64,000 bases of DNA from Paragordius varius (GCA_964247055.1 OZ176050.1:8308001-8372000); one strand, 5' to 3'. Counted from the stretch's first letter, positions 11,707 through 24,331 are shown. A program made the numbers and translations. The notes: generated by a model from the letters alone, not told the origin.

Positions 11707-13052
11707 ACATGTGCCAAAAACATGTCTCCCATAATAAAATTTAACAACAAGCCATCGATCAACTAGTTTGTAAAAAGATGAAACGGTAAAAATAGTTTTG
11801 CATTGTTAATTTAAGAAATTATATAATTAATATTTGGTAATCACCAAATGTTAAGATTAATGACATATATCTAAAATATCAAAATTGGATTGTGATTATT
11901 TCTTTGCATTAATTTATCCAAAAAAGCAAACTCTTTGATTTTGTTATTTTAGAAATTGTATTGTGAACAAGAGATTTTATACTCCTTGAAACTTAGCTCT
12001 TATGAGGCTGAATGGATGGATCTTAACTAATCCCACTTTATAGCATTTGTGTGTTTTCTTTTATAATATTAATAAAAAATTAAAAAACCAAGGGTTCATT
12101 TTGTTTCCTACTCTTTTTTCAAATATTTTGTTTTTTGGCTAACCCTCTAAATTTATTCTAAAATATAAGATTATGCATCACATTTCTGAACTATTAGACG
12201 TAAAAAAAGTGGTGAGATTAACCACTTTTTGTTTTAAAAATAACTCTAATTCAAATATGAAACAGAAAAAAATTTCTTATAAAGAGTTGTGAAGATAATC
12301 CATACATAAAGATTTTTAGTAAAATCAATAAATTTGATTAAGTAGCATGTATCATTCCTTATATAGAGAAAAAAACTGCCTGTCATCTTTTCTTTCTTTT
12401 TTTTTATTAAATTATCCCAAATTCATGTAGAAAAAATGCAAAATTTATGTAAATTAATATTTTTGCATATAATTTTTAATATACTTTTGGTATTCATTTT
12501 TGGTAATGTTTGTAGATTAGCCATGTCCTCTTTTTTGCATCCTTATATAATTTCATAAAAGCACACTAAATAAAATAGATTTTCCTAGTCATGTACTCAA
12601 AATAGATTTGAACTTAAAGAAACTTTGATGTTACCTATTTTAAAAATCACATCCCTACGAAATAAATATTTTTAAACTAATTCTGTCATGAATAAATCAT
12701 AACTCTGTGCTAAACTGGCCATAAACTCTATTTTATAATTACATATTTATAGCATTATAAACTTTACATTAAAAAAACGACGCCTTCATCCCTTATAGAA
12801 TCTCATATATCTATATGAATTTCTATAAATTAAATAAAATTTAATGAAATCTTTCAGAGCTATATTTTGGTTGATTTGCCTCTGTAGATGTTAAAAATTA
12901 TTGAGCAAAACAGTTTTTGTTGTGCATATTAAATTTATAATCTCTTTTGTGAAATATATTGATACACATGGGCATTTTTATATTTTAAGATTATTTAAAA
13001 TTTATATATAATGATATTAGAAAATGCTAAGCTTGAATATGATTGACTAGTG
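11707..13052 (+). other. Spacer with one exon-like island at 11953-12030
   Basis: Mostly stop-rich AT spacer. At 11953, right after TTGTTATTTTAG, 26 codons run to a TAA at 12028-12030. The peptide starts KLYCEQEILYSLKL and ends SSYEAEWMDLN, a composition unlike random AT-rich sequence. It would suit a terminal exon, but no upstream exon could be joined and I recognise no family. Confidence 0.3.
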
Positions 13053-13489
13053 CAGGGGTGGCCAATTTTTCCACGGGCTACTTTTTTGGGAGAAAATTTT
13101 ACGCGGGCACGTATGATTATTATTATTAAGTAATAAAACAATAATTTATCACTTCAACACAAATGATGCAAGTCTTTATATCTCTATTTACGGATTGGGG
13201 TAACTAGCACAGGCCATTAAATATTACAACAATTATTTAAGTAGATATTTTTATATAATCCTAATTTTATTAATATACATAAATAATGTTGATTCAGAGA
13301 ACCTCTGGTTGCCACAATCCGTACAAATATTAAATCATTTACATTATTTTTTAAATTTACAATGGATAATTAACTGTACATCTTGCGACTTATTTTAGAT
13401 GATTGAAGTATAAAATGAATTTGTAGCTCTTAACAAATATCTTTTACCAGATTTTTTGGATTACGGCATATCAGGTTTTAAATAAAGGA

Positions 13490-14085
13490 CAAATGCCTCA
13501 AGATAGTATATTCCATTAAATCGAAAAGAGTGTCTCGCCGCAGTTTGGAGTTTAGTTAAAAAATATCATGCAAGATCATGCCAATAAAAACCCACAATTG
13601 GGCAATTCCAAAGTAATCGGTGGACTCCATAATTTGAAGCCAAATAATACATAAGATTAATATTTTCATGAAAAATTTCGGTAAGAGTCGGATTAAGATC
13701 ATCACCTCTCCGCATCTTTATATTGATTCCATAATAATCTTTTTGACTTCATAATGTTCAAACAGCCCAGATTAATAAAAGCGTCTTTCCGAATTTCTTC
13801 CTGGAAAGATTTGTTGTTTTTTATTAGGATTTCTGATATTCGATAATTTGCAATTATGGATTTTTTTGATTTTCCTGTATTACACAATGCAGTGTAGTTG
13901 CTCTTTCAATAGCTTGATTTTTAATTTGCGAATATTTGAGTTGTATTTTTGATAGTTCATATGAAGCGCAGAAAAATGTCTTTCAACATTTGCTTTTTTA
14001 AGGCAAAGCCACGGTGGAGTTGCATGAATACACATTTATCATTATGCATTTTTAAAACATAATCTTCTTCCCATTCATTTCTACA
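13490..14085 (-). pseudogene. hAT transposase remnant
   Basis: Minus-strand frames give ANVERHFSALHMNYQKYN (about 14010-13950), the form of the N-terminal zinc-finger end in ZBED/GTF2IRD2-type hAT transposases, then after a frame change IIANYRISEILIKNNKSF and QEEIRKDAFI (13860-13770), matching the following conserved block (xYxxSxxIAKxxKPFxxGEFxK). Frames shift and stops interrupt it, and the catalytic core and the C-terminal dimerisation region are not recognisable. It is a decayed 5' portion of the gene. Confidence 0.55.
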
Positions 14086-14123
14086 ACAATATTTAGCATC
14101 TTTCTGACTTGAATTTTTAATCA

Positions 14124-17100
14124 TCTATATATTTATAAAAATGGAAAATGCTGGCTTTGTGATCTGGTACAGGAAAACCGGTAGACCCAATCAAATCCAA
14201 ATATCGAAAAAATATAATCATTAATAAATGTCCCGACAATAGCTTCGCCCTTTTTTTGAAATAGGCCCCCAGTTCGGGCCCACCCCGTATGAAAAACGGG
14301 TTTTTTTAAAAAACAGAAGTCCATAAAATGGTGTTTTTGAGACAATTTTCCGGAGAACGTGTTGGACCATTCAATTTCAAATATGATTTTTGTTTACTTA
14401 TTTTCGATTGCGCCGAACATAGCCGAGCCACTTTTTTGATTTAGGCCCTCTTTTTACCCGCTCCCCCCGTAAATTGCCACCTTTTTCAAAAAACAAAGTC
14501 CACAAAAATAATTTTTTAAATCGATTTTTCGCCCTAGGTATGAGACCGTAAAAATTCTATATGGATTCCACGTATTCCCTGTTAAAAGGCAAAAATTTTA
14601 GTCTACCGTTTATTTGATGATAGCTGCTGGGTAAGGAGCTACCCGCTAAAAACTGATTTTTCATATAACTTTGTGATCTGTTTCCGGAAAACCGGTGAAC
14701 CCAATCAAATCCAAACATCGAAAAAATTTAATCATTAATGAATGCCCCGACAATAGCTTCGCCCTTTTTTGGAATTAGGTCCCCAGTTTGGGCCCACCCC
14801 GTGTGAAAAATGGGTTAAGTCAATTTTTTGGAGAACGTGTTGGACCATTCAATTTCAAATATGATTTTTGTTTACTTATTTTCGATTGCGCCGAACATAG
14901 TCGAGTCACTTTTTTGATTTAGGCCCTCTTTTTACCCGCTCCCCCCGTAAAATGCCATTTTTTTCAAAAAAAAACAAAGTCCACAAAAATATTTTTTTGA
15001 TTGTATTTTTTTGCCCATGGTATGAGACTGTAAAAATTCGAGAAAGATTTTTCGTATTGCCTGTTAAAAGGCAAAAATTTTAGTCAATCGTTTCTTTGAT
15101 GATAGCTGCTGAGTAAGGAGTATCTATCATATGTATAGCATGTTAAAAGATATATGGATATTAATACATTATTTATCCTCATCTATATATTTATAAAAAT
15201 GGAAAATGCTGGCTTTGTGATCTGGTACAGGAAAACCGGTAGACCCAATCAAATCCAAATATCGAAAAAATATAATCATTAATAAATGTCCCGACAATAG
15301 CTTCGCCCTTTTTTTGAAATAGGCCCCCAGTTCGGGCCCACCCCGTATGAAAAACGGGTTTTTTTAAAAAACAGAAGTCCATAAAATGGTGTTTTTGAGA
15401 CAATTTTCCGGAGAACGTGTTGGACCATTCAATTTCAAATATGATTTTTGTTTACTTATTTTCGATTGCGCCGAACATAGCCGAGCCACTTTTTTGATTT
15501 AGGCCCTCTTTTTACCCGCTCCCCCCGTAAATTGCCACCTTTTTCAAAAAACAAAGTCCACAAAAATAATTTTTTAAATCGATTTTTCGCCCTAGGTATG
15601 AGACCGTAAAAATTCTATATGGATTCCACGTATTCCCTGTTAAAAGGCAAAAATTTTAGTCTACCGTTTATTTGATGATAGCTGCTGGGTAAGGAGCTAC
15701 CCGCTAAAAACTGATTTTTCATATAACTTTGTGATCTGTTTCCGGAAAACCGGTGAACCCAATCAAATCCAAACATCGAAAAAATTTAATCATTAATGAA
15801 TGCCCCGACAATAGCTTCGCCCTTTTTTGGAATTAGGTCCCCAGTTTGGGCCCACCCCGTGTGAAAAATGGGTTAAGTCAATTTTTTGGAGAACGTGTTG
15901 GACCATTCAATTTCAAATATGATTTTTGTTTACTTATTTTCGATTGCGCCGAACATAGTCGAGTCACTTTTTTGATTTAGGCCCTCTTTTTACCCGCTCC
16001 CCCCGTAAAATGCCATTTTTTTCAAAAAAAAACAAAGTCCACAAAAATATTTTTTTGATTGTATTTTTTTGCCCATGGTATGAGACTGTAAAAATTCGAG
16101 AAAGATTTTTCGTATTGCCTGTTAAAAGGCAAAAATTTTAGTCAATCGTTTCTTTGATGATAGCTGCTGAGTAAGGAGTATCTATCATATGTATAGCATG
16201 TTAAAAGATATATGGATATTAATACATTATTTATCCTCATCTATATATTTATAAAAATGGAAAATGCTGGCTTTGTGATCTGGTACAGGAAAACCGGTAG
16301 ACCCAATCAAATCCAAATATCGAAAAAATATAATCATTAATAAATGTCCCGACAATAGCTTCGCCCTTTTTTTGAAATAGGCCCCCAGTTCGGGCCCACC
16401 CCGTATGAAAAACGGGTTTTTTTAAAAAACAGAAGTCCATAAAATGGTGTTTTTGAGACAATTTTCCGGAGAACGTGTTGGACCATTCAATTTCAAATAT
16501 GATTTTTGTTTACTTATTTTCGATTGCGCCGAACATAGCCGAGCCACTTTTTTGATTTAGGCCCTCTTTTTACCCGCTCCCCCCGTAAATTGCCACCTTT
16601 TTCAAAAAACAAAGTCCACAAAAATAATTTTTTAAATCGATTTTTCGCCCTAGGTATGAGACCGTAAAAATTCTATATGGATTCCACGTATTCCCTGTTA
16701 AAAGGCAAAAATTTTAGTCTACCGTTTATTTGATGATAGCTGCTGGGTAAGGAGCTACCCGCTAAAAACTGATTTTTCATATAACTTTGTGATCTGTTTC
16801 CGGAAAACCGGTGAACCCAATCAAATCCAAACATCGAAAAAATTTAATCATTAATGAATGCCCCGACAATAGCTTCGCCCTTTTTTGGAATTAGGTCCCC
16901 AGTTTGGGCCCACCCCGTGTGAAAAATGGGTTAAGTCAATTTTTTGGAGAACGTGTTGGACCATTCAATTTCAAATATGATTTTTGTTTACTTATTTTCG
17001 ATTGCGCCGAACATAGTCGAGTCACTTTTTTGATTTAGGCCCTCTTTTTACCCGCTCCCCCCGTAAAATGCCATTTTTTTCAAAAAAAAACAAAGTCCAC

Positions 17101-20100
17101 AAAAATATTTTTTTGATTGTATTTTTTTGCCCATGGTATGAGACTGTAAAAATTCGAGAAAGATTTTTCGTATTGCCTGTTAAAAGGCAAAAATTTTAGT
17201 CAATCGTTTCTTTGATGATAGCTGCTGAGTAAGGAGTATCTATCATATGTATAGCATGTTAAAAGATATATGGATATTAATACATTATTTATCCTCATCT
17301 ATATATTTATAAAAATGGAAAATGCTGGCTTTGTGATCTGGTACAGGAAAACCGGTAGACCCAATCAAATCCAAATATCGAAAAAATATAATCATTAATA
17401 AATGTCCCGACAATAGCTTCGCCCTTTTTTTGAAATAGGCCCCCAGTTCGGGCCCACCCCGTATGAAAAACGGGTTTTTTTAAAAAACAGAAGTCCATAA
17501 AATGGTGTTTTTGAGACAATTTTCCGGAGAACGTGTTGGACCATTCAATTTCAAATATGATTTTTGTTTACTTATTTTCGATTGCGCCGAACATAGCCGA
17601 GCCACTTTTTTGATTTAGGCCCTCTTTTTACCCGCTCCCCCCGTAAATTGCCACCTTTTTCAAAAAACAAAGTCCACAAAAATAATTTTTTAAATCGATT
17701 TTTCGCCCTAGGTATGAGACCGTAAAAATTCTATATGGATTCCACGTATTCCCTGTTAAAAGGCAAAAATTTTAGTCTACCGTTTATTTGATGATAGCTG
17801 CTGGGTAAGGAGCTACCCGCTAAAAACTGATTTTTCATATAACTTTGTGATCTGTTTCCGGAAAACCGGTGAACCCAATCAAATCCAAACATCGAAAAAA
17901 TTTAATCATTAATGAATGCCCCGACAATAGCTTCGCCCTTTTTTGGAATTAGGTCCCCAGTTTGGGCCCACCCCGTGTGAAAAATGGGTTAAGTCAATTT
18001 TTTGGAGAACGTGTTGGACCATTCAATTTCAAATATGATTTTTGTTTACTTATTTTCGATTGCGCCGAACATAGTCGAGTCACTTTTTTGATTTAGGCCC
18101 TCTTTTTACCCGCTCCCCCCGTAAAATGCCATTTTTTTCAAAAAAAAACAAAGTCCACAAAAATATTTTTTTGATTGTATTTTTTTGCCCATGGTATGAG
18201 ACTGTAAAAATTCGAGAAAGATTTTTCGTATTGCCTGTTAAAAGGCAAAAATTTTAGTCAATCGTTTCTTTGATGATAGCTGCTGAGTAAGGAGTATCTA
18301 TCATATGTATAGCATGTTAAAAGATATATGGATATTAATACATTATTTATCCTCATCTATATATTTATAAAAATGGAAAATGCTGGCTTTGTGATCTGGT
18401 ACAGGAAAACCGGTAGACCCAATCAAATCCAAATATCGAAAAAATATAATCATTAATAAATGTCCCGACAATAGCTTCGCCCTTTTTTTGAAATAGGCCC
18501 CCAGTTCGGGCCCACCCCGTATGAAAAACGGGTTTTTTTAAAAAACAGAAGTCCATAAAATGGTGTTTTTGAGACAATTTTCCGGAGAACGTGTTGGACC
18601 ATTCAATTTCAAATATGATTTTTGTTTACTTATTTTCGATTGCGCCGAACATAGCCGAGCCACTTTTTTGATTTAGGCCCTCTTTTTACCCGCTCCCCCC
18701 GTAAATTGCCACCTTTTTCAAAAAACAAAGTCCACAAAAATAATTTTTTAAATCGATTTTTCGCCCTAGGTATGAGACCGTAAAAATTCTATATGGATTC
18801 CACGTATTCCCTGTTAAAAGGCAAAAATTTTAGTCTACCGTTTATTTGATGATAGCTGCTGGGTAAGGAGCTACCCGCTAAAAACTGATTTTTCATATAA
18901 CTTTGTGATCTGTTTCCGGAAAACCGGTGAACCCAATCAAATCCAAACATCGAAAAAATTTAATCATTAATGAATGCCCCGACAATAGCTTCGCCCTTTT
19001 TTGGAATTAGGTCCCCAGTTTGGGCCCACCCCGTGTGAAAAATGGGTTAAGTCAATTTTTTGGAGAACGTGTTGGACCATTCAATTTCAAATATGATTTT
19101 TGTTTACTTATTTTCGATTGCGCCGAACATAGTCGAGTCACTTTTTTGATTTAGGCCCTCTTTTTACCCGCTCCCCCCGTAAAATGCCATTTTTTTCAAA
19201 AAAAAACAAAGTCCACAAAAATATTTTTTTGATTGTATTTTTTTGCCCATGGTATGAGACTGTAAAAATTCGAGAAAGATTTTTCGTATTGCCTGTTAAA
19301 AGGCAAAAATTTTAGTCAATCGTTTCTTTGATGATAGCTGCTGAGTAAGGAGTATCTATCATATGTATAGCATGTTAAAAGATATATGGATATTAATACA
19401 TTATTTATCCTCATCTATATATTTATAAAAATGGAAAATGCTGGCTTTGTGATCTGGTACAGGAAAACCGGTAGACCCAATCAAATCCAAATATCGAAAA
19501 AATATAATCATTAATAAATGTCCCGACAATAGCTTCGCCCTTTTTTTGAAATAGGCCCCCAGTTCGGGCCCACCCCGTATGAAAAACGCGTTTTTTTAAA
19601 AAAACAGAAGTCCATAAAATGGTGTTTTTGAGACAATTTTCCGGAGAACGTGTTGGACCATTCAATTTCAAATATGATTTTTGTTTACTTATTTTCGATT
19701 GCGCCGAACATAGCCGAGCCACTTTTTTGATTTAGGCCCTCTTTTTACCCGCTCCCCCCGTAAATTGCCACCTTTTTCAAAAAACAAAGTCCACAAAAAT
19801 AATTTTTTAAATCGATTTTTCGCCCTAGGTATGAGACCGTAAAAATTCTATATGGATTCCACGTATTCCCTGTTAAAAGGCAAAAATTTTAGTCTACCGT
19901 TTATTTGATGATAGCTGCTGGGTAAGGAGCTACCCGCTAAAAACTGATTTTTCATATAACTTTGTGATCTGTTTCCGGAAAACCGGTGAACCCAATCAAA
20001 TCCAAACATCGAAAAAATTTAATCATTAATGAATGCCCCGACAATAGCTTCGCCCTTTTTTGGAATTAGGTCCCCAGTTTGGGCCCACCCCGTGTGAAAA

Positions 20101-20472
20101 ATGGGTTAAGTCAATTTTTTGGAGAACGTGTTGGACCATTCAATTTCAAATATGATTTTTGTTTACTTATTTTCGATTGCGCCGAACATAGTCGAGTCAC
20201 TTTTTTGATTTAGGCCCTCTTTTTACCCGCTCCCCCCGTAAAATGCCATTTTTTTCAAAAAAAAACAAAGTCCACAAAAATATTTTTTTGATTGTATTTT
20301 TTTGCCCATGGTATGAGACTGTAAAAATTCGAGAAAGATTTTTCGTATTGCCTGTTAAAAGGCAAAAATTTTAGTCAAGCGTTTCTTTGATGATAGCTGC
20401 TGAGTAAGGAGTATCTATCATATGTATAGCATGTTAAAAGATATATGGATATTAAAACATTATTTATGGTAA
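14124..20472 (+). repeat. Six tandem copies of a 1,058-bp unit with Helitron-like 5' ends
   Basis: Unit starts are at 14124, 15182, 16240, 17298, 18356 and 19414, an exact 1,058-bp period. The copies look almost identical; the sixth has a few changes near 19588 and 20378. Each unit starts TCTATATATTTATAAAAATG, the form of many Helitron 5' ends. Inside, two diverged halves of about 0.5 kb repeat each other, for instance TGTGATCTGGTACAGGAAAA against TGTGATCTGTTTCCGGAAAA, and both carry CGACAATAGCTTCGCCC and CGATTGCGCCGAACATAG. The array is thus a dimeric higher-order repeat. The identical short reading frame in each unit is not credible as a gene. Confidence 0.85.
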
Positions 20473-20623
20473 TCTATATATTTATAAAAATGGAAAATGC
20501 TGGCTTTGTGATCTACAGGAAAAACGGTAGACCCATTCAAATCCAAACTTCGAACCCCCCCCCCCCCCCCCAGAAGTCCGAAGGACTTCCTCGGGCTGCG
20601 AAGCAGCACGAGATTCACGCTAG
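20473..20623 (+). mobile_element. Mini-Helitron (151 bp) capping the array
   Basis: Begins TCTATATATTTATAAAAATG like the array units, runs 80 bp of unit sequence, then a long C run (about 20554-20571), and ends with two hairpins: GAAGTCC-GAA-GGACTTC (20573-20589, perfect stem) and CTCGGGCTGC-GAA-GCAGCACGAG (20590-20612, one mismatch). Seven bases later comes CTAG (20620-20623). The element sits between A (20472) and T (20624). TC start, hairpin, CTAG end and A/T target are the standard Helitron signature. Non-autonomous. Confidence 0.8.
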
Positions 20624-20950
20624 TAATATAATATAATATAAATTTTACGATACCTACTTCTGTTATTTTACTAAATTAAAACTCTTTTCTAAGGAAATCA
20701 CAAATGATATAAAGTTCAATTAAAAAACATATGATTAAATAAATATATTGATAAAATAATAAATTGACTTAGTTAAATATAAAATTTTTAACAAGTAAAT
20801 TTCTCTAACACAATATAAAAATAAATTTAAAAAAAAATTTATAATTTTGTGGAAAAAATTATTGCAAAAATATTTTTTACATTTTTTTAAAAAATTCGGG
20901 CGGTAACGCAGTCGACCGCGGTCTACCGTTTAGCCACTCCTGCTCTAGTG

Positions 20951-22008
20951 TTATTAAGAATTTTTGTGATTTACAATCTCAGGCTATAAAAATTAAATTA
21001 AGTAGCCAGAGGGGTTAATTATTGAAAAATTTCACTTTTTTGGCCAATGTTTTGATTAACTGGTAAATTTGTTGATTATTATATAAATACTTTTGTGATT
21101 AAATTCTAAAAGACATCCATGAATATTATATAAGCAGCGTTCGGTTTTTAAACGAACATATATAATCGATCTCACCGCCTAATGAAGCTGTCATTCATGG
21201 TTACAAACAGTCTGATAAAACGCAAATGCAAATATTTTATTAAAATAAATCTAACAAAATGATGTTTGCCGATCTTATATTCCTATAATACCAATTATAT
21301 TTTACATAATACAAAAAAGCTTAGATTTTTATAATATATTGATCATATTGTCTTCGTCGGACTCAGAATTTTAACTTCAAACTTATTATCATGACAAGCT
21401 TTGAGTCCAATGTTATATGGGCATCATATATATAAGAAAATAAATTAATAAATAAATTATAATATGGTCTGGTTGATAATAGTTATTATTCTTGGGTACA
21501 AACACATCTTATTATACAAAAACATTAGCATAAACCTAACCCTAAATAAAAGTACTAATCCATCAAAATTTATTAATATGCTGCAGAATATTGTATATGG
21601 TAGTATACAATTTAAATAAATATTTAAAGCAATATAATTTATTCAAACGAAACGTAACAAAAAACATAAATTTTTTATCAGAGTCTCTAATCAATATTTT
21701 TTCCATGGTCATTCACAGTATACGATGGACCCATTTAGCTTAAAAAAATCGTAAAATTATTAAAAAAATATTTTTGGCGGCGTCGGCAGAAAATTTAAAA
21801 ATAATGCATGATGGATTAATTTTTTTAAAAAAAAAGATAAAAGAACACTAATGAATAGTTACTCATTTGAAAGAATTAATTTTAGCATAAATATAAGCGG
21901 TTCTTTTAACTGATGGATTATAAAGTTAAAATTTTGCAAAATAAGTTAAAATGATGGTGCAATACACTAATTTACAGTCAAATCTGTTTATGTGATGAAT
22001 ACAGTTCC
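20951..22008. other. AT-rich spacer
   Basis: No gene called. A 47-codon open stretch ends at about 21263 and contains the small palindrome GTTCGGTTTTTAAACGAAC (21139-21157); it lacks a start and any family resemblance. Confidence 0.4.
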
Positions 22009-22085
22009 GCATTAGAATTCACTAAAATGTCAATATTATAATTATAGAAATTTCGTATATAATCATTTGTCGGCAAAAAAACAAA

Positions 22086-22464
22086 CTAAAAAATAATTTT
22101 TTTTATGTATAAAATATAAATCGGAGAAATATCTTGGGGAAACGTATAATATATTTTTATAGTAATTGTTGTTATAAAGAGGTTTCCAACACAAATGGCT
22201 ATATGTGCCACATTTTTAACCCAAGAATTTCGGCGTGACTTAAAATATTTGCCATGCACACACATCAATAGATTTTTTACAATATTGTGCATCCAATATG
22301 ATGTAGCTTTGGTCAGAAAGCCTAACATAAATTTAGTAAAAAATCTTATTTTCAATGTATGAGATTTATACTGTGCTTCTCTCAAAAGCCAAAGAAAGCG
22401 ATTTTTAAATAATTAAACACTTATACGTTTTTAAAAGAAACATCAGTATGGAGTGTTTTGACAT
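22086..22464 (-). CDS. Hypothetical small membrane protein, two exons
   Basis: Proposed exons 22464-22427 and 22380-22086 joined over a 46-nt intron (GTATAAG...TTTGAG), 110 residues from Met at 22464. The long exon is open for about 100 codons and has a protein-like mix: HTLKIRFFTKFMLGFLTKAT, YWMHNIVKNLL, HGKYFKSRRNSW, then a hydrophobic HIAICVGNLFITTITIKIYY stretch. I see one or two possible membrane segments. The stop falls inside TTTTTTAG, which could instead be an acceptor; a further exon-like piece (NSNAELYSSHKQI then stop) lies at about 22025-21985. I do not recognise the family. Confidence 0.35.
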
Positions 22465-23810
22465 TGCATCATTTTTATTTAAATCCGAATATTTTTTTAA
22501 AAAAAATGAAAAATTAATTTTTCAATTAAAATATATTTAAGCGTTTATAATTTCATAAAAACAATTAATATATATATATATATATATAATTCTAAAAATC
22601 AATGGTGTTTACAATGTAATTGGTTTATTCTATGAAAAGAAACAAATTTTTAAATATATATTTTTAGTTGAAAATGCACAATAGTGGTCAATTTAAATAT
22701 CTTCTTGAAGTAAATATTTTAGCATTTATACTTTTGGGTAGTTTTCCACCGGGAGAAATTTGAAATATTATTAGGTCAAAAATGCACTATATGGTCATTT
22801 ACTTGGTTAATTTAAAAATATCTTTCGATGAACACACTGGTATATATAACCATATTATGATTAAATATAATATGTTATCACAGCAAATTTTTGAATTATT
22901 GATTATAGAATCAGCTGTTTTCTATTAGGCATAATATGCCCAGACTGTGCAAGTAAAAAACTGATAAATTTAAAAAAATGTTCAAAATACAAATCTATTT
23001 AATAAACTATATTTAAGCCACACTACCTTTTATTATTATGTTCTATAAATATAAGCCTCCCTGGTAAAAGAAAACCCTAAGATGTATTCACCCTTTTACT
23101 CACTAAAAGTAATAAATTTATATAAAAATTATAACCTAAGAAATCATGGAAATCAGTTTTATACGAATTATGATAAAATATGGGCCGTAGAAAAAGTCGC
23201 CGAGAGCCGCATGTTGGACCTGTTATAGAGTTTCCAAAATATACTTTATCAAAATATACTAAAATTTATAATAGTAATGGGGATGCAAATTGATACTATA
23301 TTATTATATTATTTTTATCTAGATCTTTAAAAAAATTAAATATTTAAATATAACCTATTTAGACAAAAAAATGCTAAAATCAGTTATTAACATGGACATA
23401 AAATGGTCTTGGACAAAAAAGTCACAAAAACTAGGGAAACTTCAGTTCTAAAAACAGTTCCATAAAATTTGAGCTGTTTTTCTTAATATTTTAACATCAA
23501 TATATATAAGTCATCACCCTTTAATATATAAAAGAAAAAAGTGACTATCCATATTTCAAATATATTTACGATAGGCGCAAAGAGTAAAAATAAATTATGT
23601 TTATTAGCTAATTGAGGCATCTTTTTCTATATTTAATTCGTTAACACTTTTAAAGCATATTCCTTAAGACCTCAGATAAAAGTAGTATCAAATTTTATAA
23701 AGTCTGAACAAATTTGATAATTATATCATACCAATCAACAAACCACAAATAGTCACATAATGAATATTCAAATTATTATCGTAATTTTATATTATATTTT
23801 TATACTTATA
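22465..23810 (+). other. Spacer with a short MGRRKSRRE reading frame at 23180-23293
   Basis: Mostly AT spacer; (AT)n at about 22569-22589. At 23180 a Met-led 37-codon frame starts MGRRKSRREPHVGPVIEFPK with GC-richer codons. Its first eight residues resemble the start of elongation factor ELOF1 (MGRRKSKRKP), but the zinc-finger motif of ELOF1 does not follow and I found no next exon. Treat as an unassigned small frame. Confidence 0.3.
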
Positions 23811-24331
23811 CATGGATACAACACATTCTTTTGGTCCTCCGATTCATATTGGGTTTGGGGAATCCAGGCCTGTTTAAAATTAGATATTTTGACAAAGTAT
23901 GTAACATATAAAAATCATTGCAAAAGTTTGCACTTATGTAACATTGATGCACCGGAATAAAAATATTCATTATATTTTATGGATAAACTTCATGGTAATT
24001 TAGTCGACACCAGTTTATTAGCTAAATATTAAAATAATTCAATATAATCCATTTTTTCTGTTTATAGTTAAATGTTAGATGTGATATAACTAAAAGATTA
24101 GCTTATATTTTAGCGTTAGAATCAAATAAACACTACATTTTGCAAAAAAGTTGTAAAGAAATGGCGTTGAAATAGTTTGATGCGGAACCCTTTTTCAAAA
24201 CTAAATTTTATTAAGATATTTTGAGTTAGTTATATAATTTTTATTATAAGCATAAATTTGGAAGCGTTTCTTTCATATTATTTAAAATTATCATCTTTTG
24301 ATACCTCAAATTGAATCGAAGTGCTTTTAAC
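23811..24331 (+). repeat. Inverted-repeat element, family R1, copy 3
   Basis: Same family and orientation as the copy at 3128: GGATACAACACATTC at the left, AAGTTTGCACTTATGTAACA and TTGATGCACCGGAATAAAAA inside, GAAATGGCGTTGAAATAGTTTGAT near 24165, and TTGAATCGAAGTGCTTTTAAC at the right end. No coding content. Confidence 0.55.

Larger units (their letters stand above)
13045..20950 (-). mobile_element. hAT-like element (13053-20942) with flanking 8-bp repeats
   Basis: The left end CAGGGGTGGCCAA (from 13053) and the reversed right end CAGGAGTGGCTAA (up to 20942) match at 11 of 13 bases and have the usual hAT form. The adjoining 8-bp flanks GACTAGTG and CTCTAGTG match at 6 of 8, as an old target duplication would. 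The left kilobase holds transposase remains on the minus strand. The middle is filled by a tandem array (14124-20472) and a mini-Helitron (20473-20623), so most of the 7.9 kb length is later growth. The right end before the array is short, so the element is probably non-autonomous. Confidence 0.65.

Noticed and set aside
14133-19722. Six copies of a 70-99 residue minus-strand reading frame
   Set aside because: They repeat only because the 1,058-bp unit repeats; the frame has no family resemblance and lies inside a Helitron-like array.
14124-20472. CRISPR-like regular repeats
   Set aside because: Units are about 1 kb with no spacers, and the sequence is eukaryotic.
21536-21548. Telomere-like CCTAACCCTAAA
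   Set aside because: Only two units; not a telomeric array.
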